Source of the DNA: Tsukamurella spumae
Lineage (GTDB): Bacteria > Actinomycetota > Actinomycetes > Mycobacteriales > Mycobacteriaceae
DNA length: 64,000 nucleotides
Direction of reading: 5' to 3'
NCBI RefSeq assembly: GCF_012396015.1
Contig: NZ_JAAXOQ010000001.1
Location: forward strand, 1-64,000
Program-made: the position numbers and the translations under genes
Part shown: positions 24,778 to 34,881 of the stretch, piece by piece
How positions within the stretch are numbered: the first letter of the stretch is position 1
How the letters are laid out: each line of letters opens with the position of its first letter
The notes under the pieces: generated by a model
The model's input: only the letters and a program-made list of their open reading frames with translations
What the model was told of the DNA's origin: nothing
The model's database searches: none

Positions 24778-25332
24778 ATGATCGACGAGACGGGCGTGCC
24801 CGGCGCGCATCGCGACTTCGGGGTCGGCGACGGCGACGAGACGATCGAGCGGCTGTGGACGCCCTATCGGATGCAGTACCTGGTCGATTCCCCTCCCGTC
24901 CCGGAGGGGAGCACCGCGTTCCTCGAGATCCCCAAGCTCGCGGACGAGGACGGGTTGATCGTGGCCCGGGGCGAGTACTGCTATGTCGTGCTCAACCTGT
25001 TCCCGTACAACCCGGGACACTGCATGGTGGTGCCGTACCGGCAGGTGGCCGAGCTGGAGGACCTCACCGACGAGGAGGCCTTCGAGCTGATCAAGCTCAC
25101 CCAGAGGACCATCCGCGTGATCAAGCGGATCTCGCGGCCGGCGGCGTTCAACGTGGGCTTCAACCTGGGTCGGTCGGGCGGCGGCTCGATCGCCGAGCAC
25201 CTGCACCAGCACATCGTGCCGCGGTGGCCCGGCGATGCGAACTACATCACGGTGCTGTCGGGCACTAAGGTGATGCCGCAGCTGCTGGGACAGACCAGGG
25301 CGCTGATGGCGAAGGCCTGGGAGGAGGTCTAG
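24778..25332 (+). CDS. HIT-family AP4A phosphorylase (Rv2613c-like)
   Basis: A 184-aa HIT protein with the catalytic triad motif HLHQHIVPRW and the FNVGFNLGRSGGGS stretch. The Rv2613c orthologue in M. tuberculosis is a diadenosine tetraphosphate phosphorylase, and both position and length agree. It sits 33 bases after thrS (threonyl-tRNA synthetase is itself an AP4A producer) and 2 bases before pgsA, so one operon is likely. Confidence 0.92.
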   Translation: MIDETGVPGAHRDFGVGDGDETIERLWTPYRMQYLVDSPPVPEGSTAFLEIPKLADEDGLIVARGEYCYVVLNLFPYNPGHCMVVPYRQVAELEDLTDEEAFELIKLTQRTIRVIKRISRPAAFNVGFNLGRSGGGSIAEHLHQHIVPRWPGDANYITVLSGTKVMPQLLGQTRALMAKAWEEV

Positions 25333-25334
25333 GA

Positions 25335-25991
25335 GTGTCGGCGATCTTCAGCCGGGAGGCGGTCTCCAAGGTCACGCACCCGATCGCGAGAGTCCTGATC
25401 AGGACCGGTCTCACGCCGGACGTGGTGACCCTGTTCGGCACGGTCTGCTCCGTCGCCGCCGCGGTGTGGCTCTTCCCCGCGGACCAGCTGTTCTGGGGAA
25501 CCATGATCATCTGGTTCTTCGTCATGTTCGACATGCTCGACGGTGCGATGGCCCGCGTGCGCGGGGGCGGCACCCGGTTCGGGGCATGGCTCGATGCCAC
25601 GTGCGATCGCATCGCCGACGGTGCGATCTTCGCCGGCCTGGCGTGGTGGGCCGTGTTCACCGAGCACAACCGGTACAACCTGCTGGTCGCGACGCTGATC
25701 TGCCTCGTGACCTCGCAGGTGATCAGCTACGCGAAGGCCCGTGCCGAGGCCTCGGGGCTCAAGGGCGACGGTGGCTGGATCGAGCGTCCGGAGCGCCTCA
25801 TCATCGTGCTCGTCGGTGCCGGCTTCACCGGGCTCGGCGTGGGGTGGGCCATCCACGTCGCGATGTGGTTCCTCGCCGCGACCTCGATCGTCACCGTCGT
25901 GCAGCGCGCCGTGAGCGTGCGGCGTTCGCCCGGGGCCACGGATCTGCTGCCGCTCCCGGCGGCCGCGACGCAGGGTGAGGAGGACGCGTGA
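25335..25991 (+). CDS. pgsA: phosphatidylinositol phosphate synthase
   Basis: A 218-aa membrane enzyme of the CDP-alcohol phosphatidyltransferase family. The motif D-x2-DG-x2-AR-x8-G-x3-D-x3-D is complete: MLDGAMARVRGGGTRFGAWL is followed by DATCDRIADG. About five to six hydrophobic helices follow. It makes phosphatidylinositol phosphate from CDP-diacylglycerol and inositol phosphate, the precursor of PI and PIM lipids. The start is GTG behind AGGAG, and the stop overlaps the patA start. Confidence 0.95.
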   Translation: MSAIFSREAVSKVTHPIARVLIRTGLTPDVVTLFGTVCSVAAAVWLFPADQLFWGTMIIWFFVMFDMLDGAMARVRGGGTRFGAWLDATCDRIADGAIFAGLAWWAVFTEHNRYNLLVATLICLVTSQVISYAKARAEASGLKGDGGWIERPERLIIVLVGAGFTGLGVGWAIHVAMWFLAATSIVTVVQRAVSVRRSPGATDLLPLPAAATQGEEDA

Positions 25992-26968
25992 TCGACCCCC
26001 GCGAGGAAGCCGCCGACCTCGCCTATCGCGCCGGCTGGGCCCTGACGAAGCGGATGCCGGAGTCCGCGGCGAAGTTCCTCATCGACGGTGTGGGCGGCCG
26101 TCTCGGCGCGCGCGGCGACAACACGCAATTGCGCAAGAACCTGGCCCGGGTACTCGGGACGACGCCTGACGCCGTCCCGCAGCGCCTCATCGAGGAGTCC
26201 GCGCGGTCCTACGCGAGGTACTGGCGCGAGTCCTTCCGGCTGCCGTCGATGGATCTCGAGCAGCTCGGCGCGACCCTGGACCAGTACGTCGATACGCCGA
26301 GCCTGCACGAGGCGATGGACGCGGGCACGGGCGCGGTGCTCGCCCTCCCGCACAGCGGCAACTGGGACATGGCCGGGGTGTGGCTGGCCCAGAGGTACGG
26401 CCGGTTCGCCACCGTCGCCGAACGACTCAAGCCGGAATCGCTGTTCCGGCGGTTCGTGGAGTACCGCGAATCGCTCGGTTTCGAGATCTTCCCTCTGTCC
26501 GGCGGAGAACAACCGCCCATGCAGGCGCTGGCGCAGCGGCTGCGGGAGGGGCGGCCGATCTGCCTGCTCGGCGAGCGGGATCTGGCGCGCCACGGCGTGC
26601 CGGTGACCTTCTTCGGCGAGCGCACCCGCATGCCCGCCGGGCCGGCCAAGCTGGCCATCGACACCGGCGCGCCGCTGCTGCCCGTGCACTGCTGGTTCGA
26701 GGGCGACGCCTGGGGCTTCACCTCGCAGGACCCGATCGACGTGTCGAAGGGCATCGAGCACGCGACGCAGCAGCTGGCCCACGCCTTCGAGCGGAACATC
26801 GCCGCGCACCCCGCCGACTGGCACATGCTGCAGCCGCTGTGGGAGGCCGACTGGTCGCAGGCGCGCCGGGACCGGATCCTGGGGAGCGACGGGGCGGGCG
26901 GCACCGTCGGGCCCGATGCGCCGGGCGAGGGCACCGAGGTGCCGGGCGAGGGTACCGAGGTGCGTTGA
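25988..26968 (+). CDS. patA: phosphatidylinositol mannoside acyltransferase
   Basis: A 326-aa LpxL/HtrB-like acyltransferase acting on the inner face of the membrane. The HSGNWD motif gives the catalytic His/Asp, and LLGERDLARHGV is typical. It acylates the 6-position of the mannose on PIM. The C-terminus carries a short tandem repeat (PGEGTEV twice). It overlaps pgsA by 4 bases and pimA by 1 base, so the three genes are translationally coupled in one pathway. Confidence 0.94.
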   Translation: MIDPREEAADLAYRAGWALTKRMPESAAKFLIDGVGGRLGARGDNTQLRKNLARVLGTTPDAVPQRLIEESARSYARYWRESFRLPSMDLEQLGATLDQYVDTPSLHEAMDAGTGAVLALPHSGNWDMAGVWLAQRYGRFATVAERLKPESLFRRFVEYRESLGFEIFPLSGGEQPPMQALAQRLREGRPICLLGERDLARHGVPVTFFGERTRMPAGPAKLAIDTGAPLLPVHCWFEGDAWGFTSQDPIDVSKGIEHATQQLAHAFERNIAAHPADWHMLQPLWEADWSQARRDRILGSDGAGGTVGPDAPGEGTEVPGEGTEVR

Positions 26969-28092
26969 TGCGGATCGGGATGATCTGCCCGTACTCGTTC
27001 GATGTCGCGGGCGGGGTGCAGGCGCACGTCGTCGACCTGGCGCGGGTGCTCATCGAGATGGGGCACGAGGTGTCGGTGCTGATGCCCTCGTCGAAGGAGA
27101 CGGTGCTCCCGGACTTCGCCGTCTCGTCGGGCAAGGCCGTCGCGATCCCGTACAACGGGTCGGTGTCGCGACTCTCCTTCGGGCCCAAGGCCTTCGGTCG
27201 TCTCCGCAAGTGGATCAGCAAGGGCGGCTTCGACGTGCTGCACGTGCACGAGCCCAATGCGCCCAGCCTCGGGATGCTCGCGCTGGCGATCGCCGACGGC
27301 CCGATCGTCGCCACCTTCCACACGTCTACGGAGAAGTCGCTCGTGCTCTCGGTGTTCCAGAGCGTGCTGCGTCCCTCGCACGAGAAGATCCGCGGCAAGA
27401 TCGCCGTCTCCGAGCTCGCGCGACGCTGGCAGATGGAATCACTCGGATCGGACGCGATCGAGATCCCCAACGGCGTCGAGGTCTCGCACTTCGCGAACGG
27501 CGATCGGCTACCCGGCTATCCGCGCCCGGGGCGGACGGTGCTCTTCCTCGGCCGCTACGACGAGCCGCGCAAGGGCATGGCCGTCTTCCTCGAGGCGCTG
27601 CCCACGATCGCCCGGGAGCACCCCGATGTCGAGGTCCTCGTCATCGGCCGGGGTGACGAGGAGAAGCTGCTCCGCGAGGCCGGCCCGTACGCGAAGCACC
27701 TGCGACTGCTCGGCGCCGTCACCGATGAGGAGAAGGCCGCCGCGCTCCGCTCCGCCGATGTCTACGTCGCGCCGAACCTCGGTGGCGAGAGCTTCGGCAT
27801 CGTCCTCGTCGAGGCCATGGCCGCCGGTACCGCGGTCGTCGCCAGCGACCTGAACGCCTTCGAACGCGTCCTCGACGGGGGAGAGGCCGGCGTGCTCGTC
27901 CCCGTCGGTGACGGTCCCGCGCTCGGCGCCGCCATCGCCGGGCTGCTGTCCGACGACCTGCGCCGCGCGGAGTTGGTCACGCACGCGTCGGAGGTCGTGT
28001 GGCGGTTCGACTGGTCGGTGGTCGCCCAGCAGGTGATCCGCGTCTACGAGACCGTCGCCGTGCCCGGCGTGGTCGTGACCATCGATGACTGA
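26968..28092 (+). CDS. pimA: phosphatidylinositol alpha-mannosyltransferase
   Basis: A 374-aa GT4 glycosyltransferase that adds the first mannose from GDP-mannose to PI. The N-terminal Rossmann domain has ICPYSFDVAGGVQAHV and the LHVHEPNAPS loop. The C-terminal donor domain has FLGRYDEPRKG, VAPNLGGESFGIVLVEAM and the E-x7-E pattern. The ATG at 26968 overlaps the patA stop. It is a cytosolic, membrane-associated enzyme. Confidence 0.97.
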   Translation: MRIGMICPYSFDVAGGVQAHVVDLARVLIEMGHEVSVLMPSSKETVLPDFAVSSGKAVAIPYNGSVSRLSFGPKAFGRLRKWISKGGFDVLHVHEPNAPSLGMLALAIADGPIVATFHTSTEKSLVLSVFQSVLRPSHEKIRGKIAVSELARRWQMESLGSDAIEIPNGVEVSHFANGDRLPGYPRPGRTVLFLGRYDEPRKGMAVFLEALPTIAREHPDVEVLVIGRGDEEKLLREAGPYAKHLRLLGAVTDEEKAAALRSADVYVAPNLGGESFGIVLVEAMAAGTAVVASDLNAFERVLDGGEAGVLVPVGDGPALGAAIAGLLSDDLRRAELVTHASEVVWRFDWSVVAQQVIRVYETVAVPGVVVTIDD

Positions 28093-28101
28093 GAGGGCCC
28101 C

Positions 28102-29133
28102 GTGCTGTACCTGACCGCCACCACCGTGATCGTCATCGGGCTGATCGTCGTCGCGGTGTTCGTCGTTGCGGCACTGGCGTACCAGACCGCGCACCGACTG
28201 GACCGCCTGCACGTGCGCGTCGACCTGTCGATGCAGGCGCTCGACGCCGCGTTGGCCCGACGGGCCGCCGTCGCCCGGGCGGTCGCGGCGTCGATCCCCG
28301 ACGATGCCGGCCGCGCACTCCGCGCCGCGGCGGACCGCGCCGAGAACGCCGCGCCCGAGGACCGCGAGCCGCGGGAGAACCGGCTCTCGGCCGCCATCGG
28401 CGCCATCGACATCGAGACCCTGCCCCGCTCGCTCGTCGCCGAGATCGCCGACGCCGACACCCGCGTCACGATGGCCCGCAGGTTCCACAACGACGCGGTC
28501 CGCGACACGCGGATGCTGCGCGGCCGCCGCTTCGTGCGCTGGCTGTACCTGGGCGGTACGGCGCCGATGCCGCAGTACTTCGACATCGTCGACCGGGGCG
28601 GCGTGCTCCCCGCCGCGTTGCTCGCGGAGACCGAGGAGCGCCGCGTGTCCGCGCGGGTCATCGTCGTGGACGCCGACGGTGCCGTTCTCCTGGTCCGCGG
28701 CCACGAGCCGGTGCCGGACGGCGAATCGCCGTCCGGACACTGGTGGTTCACGGTCGGCGGCGGTGTCGAACGGGGCGAGGATCTGCGCGCGGCAGCCGCC
28801 CGGGAACTGCTCGAGGAGACGGGGCGCACGCTCGAGCCGTCCGCCTTCGTCGGCCCGCTGTACCGGCGGGAGGCGGTGTTCACCTTCGACGGCGAGGTGA
28901 TCGACTCCGTCGAGTACTTCTTCGCCGTCGCCTGCGAACGGTTCGAGCCGGCACCGTCGGGCTGGACGGACCTGGAGCGGCGCACCCTGGACGAGTTGCG
29001 CTGGTGCAGCGCGGACGACATCCGGGCGCTCGGGGACCCCGTCTACCCCGCGACTCTCGCCGACCTGGTGCCCGACGTGCGGGCCGCGCTGGCGGCAGGA
29101 TCGGCGCCGGACGTTCCGGCCCGCGTCGAATAG
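28102..29133 (+). CDS. membrane-anchored Nudix hydrolase (Rv2609c-like)
   Basis: A 343-aa protein from GTG 28102. Residues 1-28 are a transmembrane helix, ~30-110 is a LemA-like helical stretch (LDRLHVRVDLSMQALDAALA), and ~175-330 is a Nudix domain whose box has GGGVERGED followed by ARELLEETG. The same arrangement is found at the same place in mycobacteria. The substrate is unknown. It is the last member of the pim operon, 9 bases after pimA. Confidence 0.9.
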   Translation: MLYLTATTVIVIGLIVVAVFVVAALAYQTAHRLDRLHVRVDLSMQALDAALARRAAVARAVAASIPDDAGRALRAAADRAENAAPEDREPRENRLSAAIGAIDIETLPRSLVAEIADADTRVTMARRFHNDAVRDTRMLRGRRFVRWLYLGGTAPMPQYFDIVDRGGVLPAALLAETEERRVSARVIVVDADGAVLLVRGHEPVPDGESPSGHWWFTVGGGVERGEDLRAAAARELLEETGRTLEPSAFVGPLYRREAVFTFDGEVIDSVEYFFAVACERFEPAPSGWTDLERRTLDELRWCSADDIRALGDPVYPATLADLVPDVRAALAAGSAPDVPARVE

Positions 29134-29141
29134 GGGGAGAG

Positions 29142-30689
29142 ATGGAACCGAGGGAGATCTCCGGGTACCGGGTGGTGCGCCGCCTGGGCGCAGGCGGGAT
29201 GGGCGAGGTGTTCCTCGTCGAGCACCCGCGGCTGCCGCGACAGGACGCACTCAAACTGCTCGGCCCGCAGTTCGGCGGGGATCCCAACTTCGCCGCGCGG
29301 TTCCTGCGCGAGGCCGACATCCTCGCCGGGCTCCGGCACCCGAACATCGTCACGATCTACGACCGCGGCGAGTTCGAGGACCGGCTGTGGCTGGCGATGG
29401 AGTACGTCGAGGGCGAGGATGCGGCGCAGTACCTGCGAACGCGGGGCCCGCTTGCGCCGTCGACGGTCGCGGACGTGCTCGACCAGGTGGGCAGCGCGCT
29501 GGACTGGGCCTGGACCGAGCGCAAGCTGACGCACCGCGACGTCAAGCCCGGCAACATCCTGCTCGAACCGTCCCGGTCGGGGCGCCCGCCGGTGGTCAAA
29601 CTCGTCGACTTCGGCATCGCCAAGGCCAGCGACGACGCGAGCTCGTTGACCGCGACCGGCGTCGCCGTGGGCACGATGGCCTACCTCGCGCCCGAGGTGA
29701 TCGAGGGCAAGCCGCTCGACAACCGTGCCGATCAGTACTCGCTGGCGTGCACGGCTTTCGAGCTGCTCACCGGCGGTCCGCCGTTCGGGCCCGGGTCGCC
29801 CAGCTCGGTCATGATGGCGCACCTGAGCGCGCCGGTGCCGGATCCGGCGTCGAGGCTCGCCGGGCTGCCGCCGGGGCTGGCCGCGGTCTTCGCCCGGGCG
29901 ATGGCGAAGCAGCCGCGGGACCGCTACGTCGACAACGCCGAGTTCGCCCGCGCGTTCCGGGCCGCGCTCGTCGCCGCGCGGCCGGACGGACGGCCCACCG
30001 TCGGGCCGACGTCACCGCACCGGCCTCCGATGCCCGCGCCCGCCACGACCATCCGCCCGACCCCGCCGCCCACCCCGATCCCCGCCTTCACGCCGCCCCC
30101 GGGCTCGGCTCCGGCGCCGCCCGCGCGGGGGAACGGCCGGGTCATCGGGCTCGCGGCCCTGGTCGCGGTGCTGGTCGTCGCCCTGGCGGCCGTCGGGTAC
30201 CTCGCGTTCGGCCGTTCGGGTTCCGATTCGCCGGCCCCGACGGTGACCGCCATCGCGCCGCCCGGTGGGGCGACGGGCGGGACGACGGAGGCACCGTCGA
30301 CCTCCGGCACGACGACGAGCGCACGCGTCCCGACGGTGCCCGGCACCGACGCCTACGGCTTCCTCGGCAGCCCCGCCCGGTGCGCGGGCGGCGAGACCCT
30401 CGAGCTCGCGCTGCTCACCTCCGGCGCGGGAGCGGGCTCGCGGGTCGTGATCTGCAGCTCGGGCGGCGCGTACACGTATCGAGGAGCGCGCGTGTCGGGC
30501 GACAACAGCGGACTCACGCTGCCGGCGTCGTCCGCGGGATCCGGCTCGTACCGCGCGCGGAACCCGGATGTGAACGGCGAGACCCGCAACGACACCATCT
30601 ACACCGTGAGCGCCGGCGGGCTGGTCATCACCCGCGGCGACGGCCGCTCGGTGGCGTCGGAGCCCGCCCGGTCCGTCTGGACGCGCTGA
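29142..30689 (+). CDS. receptor-type Ser/Thr protein kinase
   Basis: A 515-aa PknB-type kinase. The kinase domain covers 1-270 (LGAGGMGEVFLVEHPRLPRQ, HRDVKPGNILLE, VDFGIAK, LAPEV), followed by a Pro-rich juxtamembrane part (~280-330), one transmembrane helix (VIGLAALVAVLVVALAAVGYLA) and a Ser/Thr-rich extracellular domain of ~160 residues containing two cysteines. It contains no PASTA repeats. The start ATG is behind AGGGGGAG. A remnant of a very similar kinase lies at 56281-56459. It lies close behind the Nudix gene and may share its transcript. Confidence 0.93.
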   Translation: MEPREISGYRVVRRLGAGGMGEVFLVEHPRLPRQDALKLLGPQFGGDPNFAARFLREADILAGLRHPNIVTIYDRGEFEDRLWLAMEYVEGEDAAQYLRTRGPLAPSTVADVLDQVGSALDWAWTERKLTHRDVKPGNILLEPSRSGRPPVVKLVDFGIAKASDDASSLTATGVAVGTMAYLAPEVIEGKPLDNRADQYSLACTAFELLTGGPPFGPGSPSSVMMAHLSAPVPDPASRLAGLPPGLAAVFARAMAKQPRDRYVDNAEFARAFRAALVAARPDGRPTVGPTSPHRPPMPAPATTIRPTPPPTPIPAFTPPPGSAPAPPARGNGRVIGLAALVAVLVVALAAVGYLAFGRSGSDSPAPTVTAIAPPGGATGGTTEAPSTSGTTTSARVPTVPGTDAYGFLGSPARCAGGETLELALLTSGAGAGSRVVICSSGGAYTYRGARVSGDNSGLTLPASSAGSGSYRARNPDVNGETRNDTIYTVSAGGLVITRGDGRSVASEPARSVWTR

Positions 30690-30690
30690 C

Positions 30691-30795
30691 CCCCCGATTC
30701 GTCGCCACCCCACCGAAACGCCACAGCCTCCCCCCGATTCGTCGCAGCCCCACCGAAACGCCCGACGTTCCGGTGGGGCGGCGACGAATCGGGGG
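30691..30795. repeat. three copies of a ~32-bp intergenic repeat (two direct, one inverted)
   Basis: The unit begins CCCCCGATTCGTCGC and continues as NNCCCCACCGAAACGCC. Copies lie at 30691-30722 and 30731-30762 (40-bp period), and a third, inverted copy at 30764-30795. Copies two and three can form a ~30-bp hairpin with almost no loop. It fills the gap between two convergent genes, so it can end both. The unit may be a dispersed element. Confidence 0.8.
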
Positions 30796-30803
30796 CGGAG
30801 CCC

Positions 30804-31523
30804 TCAGTGCGCGGTGATGACGGGGCCGGCCGCCCCGGCTCCGACGGTGACGACGCGGCCGTCGCGGTGCGCAGCCGTGAGCACGCCGCCGGTGTCGCGC
30901 ACGGCCCAGTTCTCCGCCCAGTAGGTGTAGCCGGGCTCCACATCACGGATCGGGACGCCCCAGAAGGCGTGGTCCGGCACCGTCTGCACCTCGATCTCGT
31001 CGTCGTGGAGCATCACGCGCCACCCGTTCCAGCTGACCTCGGGAGACCAGTCGGACACCGGCCGGCGCACGATCACCGGCACCCTCTGCCAGCCGTCCCG
31101 GATATCCCAGATCCCCGGAGGGCAGGCGGGAGCGGCGAAGGCGTCACGTGCGGTCGCCGCGTCTGCGACGACGAACAGCTCGAACGCGTGCGGGTCCTCC
31201 AGGTCCAGCCACCGCGCGTCGATCGAGATGAACCGGCCGGAGTGCTCGATGAAGGTGCCCCCGACGGTGAACATCCAGTCGATCGCCATGTCGACCTCGT
31301 CGGCGGCCGGACGATTGATCGCGAACTTCTCCGTGGACGCGCTGATCCGGGGGAGCATCCCATCCGCGATGTCATCCGCAGTCAGGTACTCGTCCTCGCC
31401 GTCCGGCGACGGCACCAGGGACCAGCGCGTCACGAAGTCCTCGACGGCCTCGGGGGCGAAGCCCGGTCCGACCTGAAGGTCCGTGTCGATGAGGAACGGG
31501 AGCACGCTGACGGTGATGCTCAT
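30804..31523 (-). CDS. hypothetical protein
   Basis: A 239-aa acidic cytosolic protein (no signal, no membrane span). The N-terminal half is mixed alpha/beta ([19 protein letters not shown]), followed by Trp-rich strands ([28 protein letters not shown]) and a C-terminal [11 protein letters not shown] strand. No family is recognised. It is monocistronic and ends next to the triple repeat. The 178 bases between it and pdxS hold promoters for both directions. Confidence 0.7.
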   Translation of the reverse strand: MSITVSVLPFLIDTDLQVGPGFAPEAVEDFVTRWSLVPSPDGEDEYLTADDIADGMLPRISASTEKFAINRPAADEVDMAIDWMFTVGGTFIEHSGRFISIDARWLDLEDPHAFELFVVADAATARDAFAAPACPPGIWDIRDGWQRVPVIVRRPVSDWSPEVSWNGWRVMLHDDEIEVQTVPDHAFWGVPIRDVEPGYTYWAENWAVRDTGGVLTAAHRDGRVVTVGAGAAGPVITAH

Positions 31524-31701
31524 GGACGGGGCGTCGCTCTGTGCGAACGGCTACACATGCCGCCACTGTATCGACGATGTCGTGAAGTACATGTCGCCTG
31601 CACTATCGGTGTGTGTCCGCCCCGGCGACCCGGGCTGGGACCGCGCACCGTCATCGGGAATACTGGAGCCTCACATGTCCCAGCTACGAGGAGATCCGTC
31701 A

Positions 31702-32607
<906 letters not shown>

Positions 32608-32704
32608 CGGCATGTCGCCCGCCCGTGGCGGGCGATTCGCGCTAGCGTCGAGGCTGCGCGGGCCGGGGGTACCCGGGAAAGAACTGGAAGCAGTGAGGCG
32701 GAGG

Positions 32705-34060
32705 ATGTCAGACCAAGCAACGGCCAGGGCCGCCGACGGGTACGGGGCACAGACGACCGTGGCGTTGGGCGGATCACGGGTGGAGTCGGCGCCGGTCGCG
32801 CTGCGCGTGCTCGCGTACATCGCGGATCTGTGCGTCGCGTCCACCGTGGTCGCGATCGCCCTGATCGTCGACGTGGCCGCCGGGCTCGAGATGGGCTGGA
32901 TCTTCGTCGGCATCGGCGCGGCGGTCGCGATCGTCGTCTCGATCGTGCTGCACGGTGCGTTCGGCGCCAGCCCGGGCAAGACCCTCGCCGGCCTCAAGGT
33001 CGTCGACGCGGACTCGCACCGCGCCGTCGGGTTCCCCGCCGCGGCCATCCGCTCCGTCGTGTTCAACGTGCTCGCGCCGCTGGTCTACCTGCCGGGCTGG
33101 TCAGTGCTGGCCGACGGTGCGCGGCGCGGCATTCATGAGAAGGCATCCCGCACGACGACGGTCGACGAGGCCGACGTCGCGACGGGCGTCCGCGCCCCGG
33201 CCCCGGCACCGTCGGGCCCGCTGGGCGGCCTGGTGACCGGCGAGCCGGACCGTGGACTCCAGCGCATCCCGACCCCGCTGCCCGAGGAGACCCGGATCGA
33301 CCCGATCGGCGCGGAGGCGGCGACCGAGGTCGTCGAGGTCGACGAGCCGCGCGAGCGCATGGCCCCGCCGGAACTGCCCCCGCTGCCCGACGACGTCCCT
33401 GGCCTGCGCCCGATCCCGCCGCGCTTCGGTCCGCCGCCCACCGATGGCGACGGGCAGCCCGCCGCCTTCCCGCCCGCCGCGGCCTTCGCGCCGCCGCCGC
33501 AGGCGCCCCCGCAGCAGGCCCCGCAGCCGCAGGCACCCCAGGGCCCCGGCCCGCAGCAGCGCCCGAGCCAGCAGTTCCCGCCGGGCCCCGTCGGCCCTTC
33601 GGGACCGGTCGGTCCCTCGGGTCCGGTCGGCCCCGGCGTCCCGGGCGGCGGACGCCCGGCGCCCGCAGGTCGTCCGGCGCCGCAGCAGCCCCGCCCCGCG
33701 GCACCGTCCCCGATCCCGTCGGGTGGCGCACCGATCGTGCTGCGCTTCGACGACGGACACTCGTTGGACGTGCGCGGCGAGGGCATCATCGGCCGCGAGC
33801 CGGTGCTGCCCGCGGGCGCGGACTCGTCCACGGTCGCCAAGCACGTGCTGGTCGACGACACCGCATCGGTGTCCAAGACGCACCTGCTGTTCGGTATCAC
33901 CCGCGGCGAGCTGTGGGTGGAGGACGTGGGCTCGACCAACGGGTCCGCGATCGCCTTCGGTGATTCGTGGACCGAGCTCACGAAGGGAATCAGGTACGCC
34001 GTGGAGAAGGGCAGCGTCGTGCACATGGGTCAGCGCAGTTTCAAGGTGTTCGGCGGATGA
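32705..34060 (+). CDS. RDD-family membrane protein with C-terminal FHA domain
   Basis: A 451-aa protein. Residues ~30-160 form an RDD domain with two to three membrane helices (FVGIGAAVAIVVSIVLHGAFG; ASPGKTLAGLKVVDAD). Residues ~165-335 are a Pro/Gln-rich linker, and ~340-451 form an FHA domain (IIGREPV, then SKTHL and VGSTNGSAI). FHA domains bind phosphothreonine, so it is likely a target or scaffold of the Ser/Thr kinases. The start ATG 32705 is used (a GTG at 32693 is possible). Its stop overlaps the PP2C phosphatase start, which fits a phospho-signalling pair. Confidence 0.88.
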   Translation: MSDQATARAADGYGAQTTVALGGSRVESAPVALRVLAYIADLCVASTVVAIALIVDVAAGLEMGWIFVGIGAAVAIVVSIVLHGAFGASPGKTLAGLKVVDADSHRAVGFPAAAIRSVVFNVLAPLVYLPGWSVLADGARRGIHEKASRTTTVDEADVATGVRAPAPAPSGPLGGLVTGEPDRGLQRIPTPLPEETRIDPIGAEAATEVVEVDEPRERMAPPELPPLPDDVPGLRPIPPRFGPPPTDGDGQPAAFPPAAAFAPPPQAPPQQAPQPQAPQGPGPQQRPSQQFPPGPVGPSGPVGPSGPVGPGVPGGGRPAPAGRPAPQQPRPAAPSPIPSGGAPIVLRFDDGHSLDVRGEGIIGREPVLPAGADSSTVAKHVLVDDTASVSKTHLLFGITRGELWVEDVGSTNGSAIAFGDSWTELTKGIRYAVEKGSVVHMGQRSFKVFGG

Positions 34061-34860
34061 CGGCGGACGAGGGCGAGGCGCGCTCCGAGATCGTCTACGG
34101 GGTGCAGGGCGGCGTGTCCATGAAATGGGTCGCCATCAGCAATCCGGGACGGGTGCGCCTGACCAACGAGGACGGTGCGCTCACCGGCCCGGGCATGTTC
34201 CTGCTGGCGGACGGCATGGGCGGGCACGATGCGGGCGAGGTCGCCTCGGCCGCAGCGCTCGAGGCGCTCGCCGAGGTCTTCGGACCCGAGCCGGCGGAGG
34301 CGCAGGTCGTGATGGAGCAGGTCGTCGACCGGCTGCGCGACGCGCACGCCGCGATCGAGGCGATCGACTCCGAGACCGGCAAGCGCGCCGGAACGACCGT
34401 GACCGGCCTGCTCCTGACCACCTACGAGGGCGTTCCGCACTGGCTGGTCGTCAACATCGGCGATTCGCGGACCTACCGGCTCGCGGAGGGCTACTTCGAG
34501 CAGCTCACCGTCGACCACTCCCAGGTCCAGGAACTGATCAACGGCGGCTTCCTGAGCCCCGAACAGGCGCGGGTCGACCCGCGGCGCAACGTGATCACCC
34601 GCGCGCTCGGCGCCGGGATGGAGCCCGATGCGGACTTCTGGATCGTGCCGGCGCAGCCGCACGAGAAGCTGTTGGTGTGCTCGGACGGCCTCAACGGTGA
34701 GCTCACGGACGACGAGATCCGGCAGATCCTCGACTCGGACGTGCCGATCGACGAATGCGCCGACCAGCTCGTCGCCGCCGCGCTGAACGCCGGCGGCCGC
34801 GACAATGTCACTGTGATCGTGGTCGACGCCACCACGGAACAGACCGATCCGGACTGGTGA
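34057..34860 (+). CDS. PP2C-family Ser/Thr phosphatase
   Basis: A 267-aa PPM phosphatase with the metal-binding motifs in order: RLTNEDG, LLADGMGGHDAGEVAS, GDSRTYRL, VCSDGLNGELTDDEI and GGRDNVTVIVV. It has no membrane segment. The start overlaps the FHA gene by 4 bases, so it probably dephosphorylates the FHA protein or its ligands. It is likely an antagonist of the local kinases. Confidence 0.93.
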   Translation: MTADEGEARSEIVYGVQGGVSMKWVAISNPGRVRLTNEDGALTGPGMFLLADGMGGHDAGEVASAAALEALAEVFGPEPAEAQVVMEQVVDRLRDAHAAIEAIDSETGKRAGTTVTGLLLTTYEGVPHWLVVNIGDSRTYRLAEGYFEQLTVDHSQVQELINGGFLSPEQARVDPRRNVITRALGAGMEPDADFWIVPAQPHEKLLVCSDGLNGELTDDEIRQILDSDVPIDECADQLVAAALNAGGRDNVTVIVVDATTEQTDPDW

Positions 34861-34881
34861 CCTTCAGTAGAGTACGTCCTC

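Noticed and set aside
21877-25212. A 1111-codon minus-strand frame over thrS and the HIT gene
   Set aside because: It is antisense to two clear genes; it has no domains, and its length is explained by the rarity of stop codons in GC-rich DNA.
31524-31701. Riboswitch or PdxR/MocR operator upstream of pdxS
   Set aside because: No MocR-type gene is adjacent and no conserved riboswitch motif or clear palindrome could be seen.
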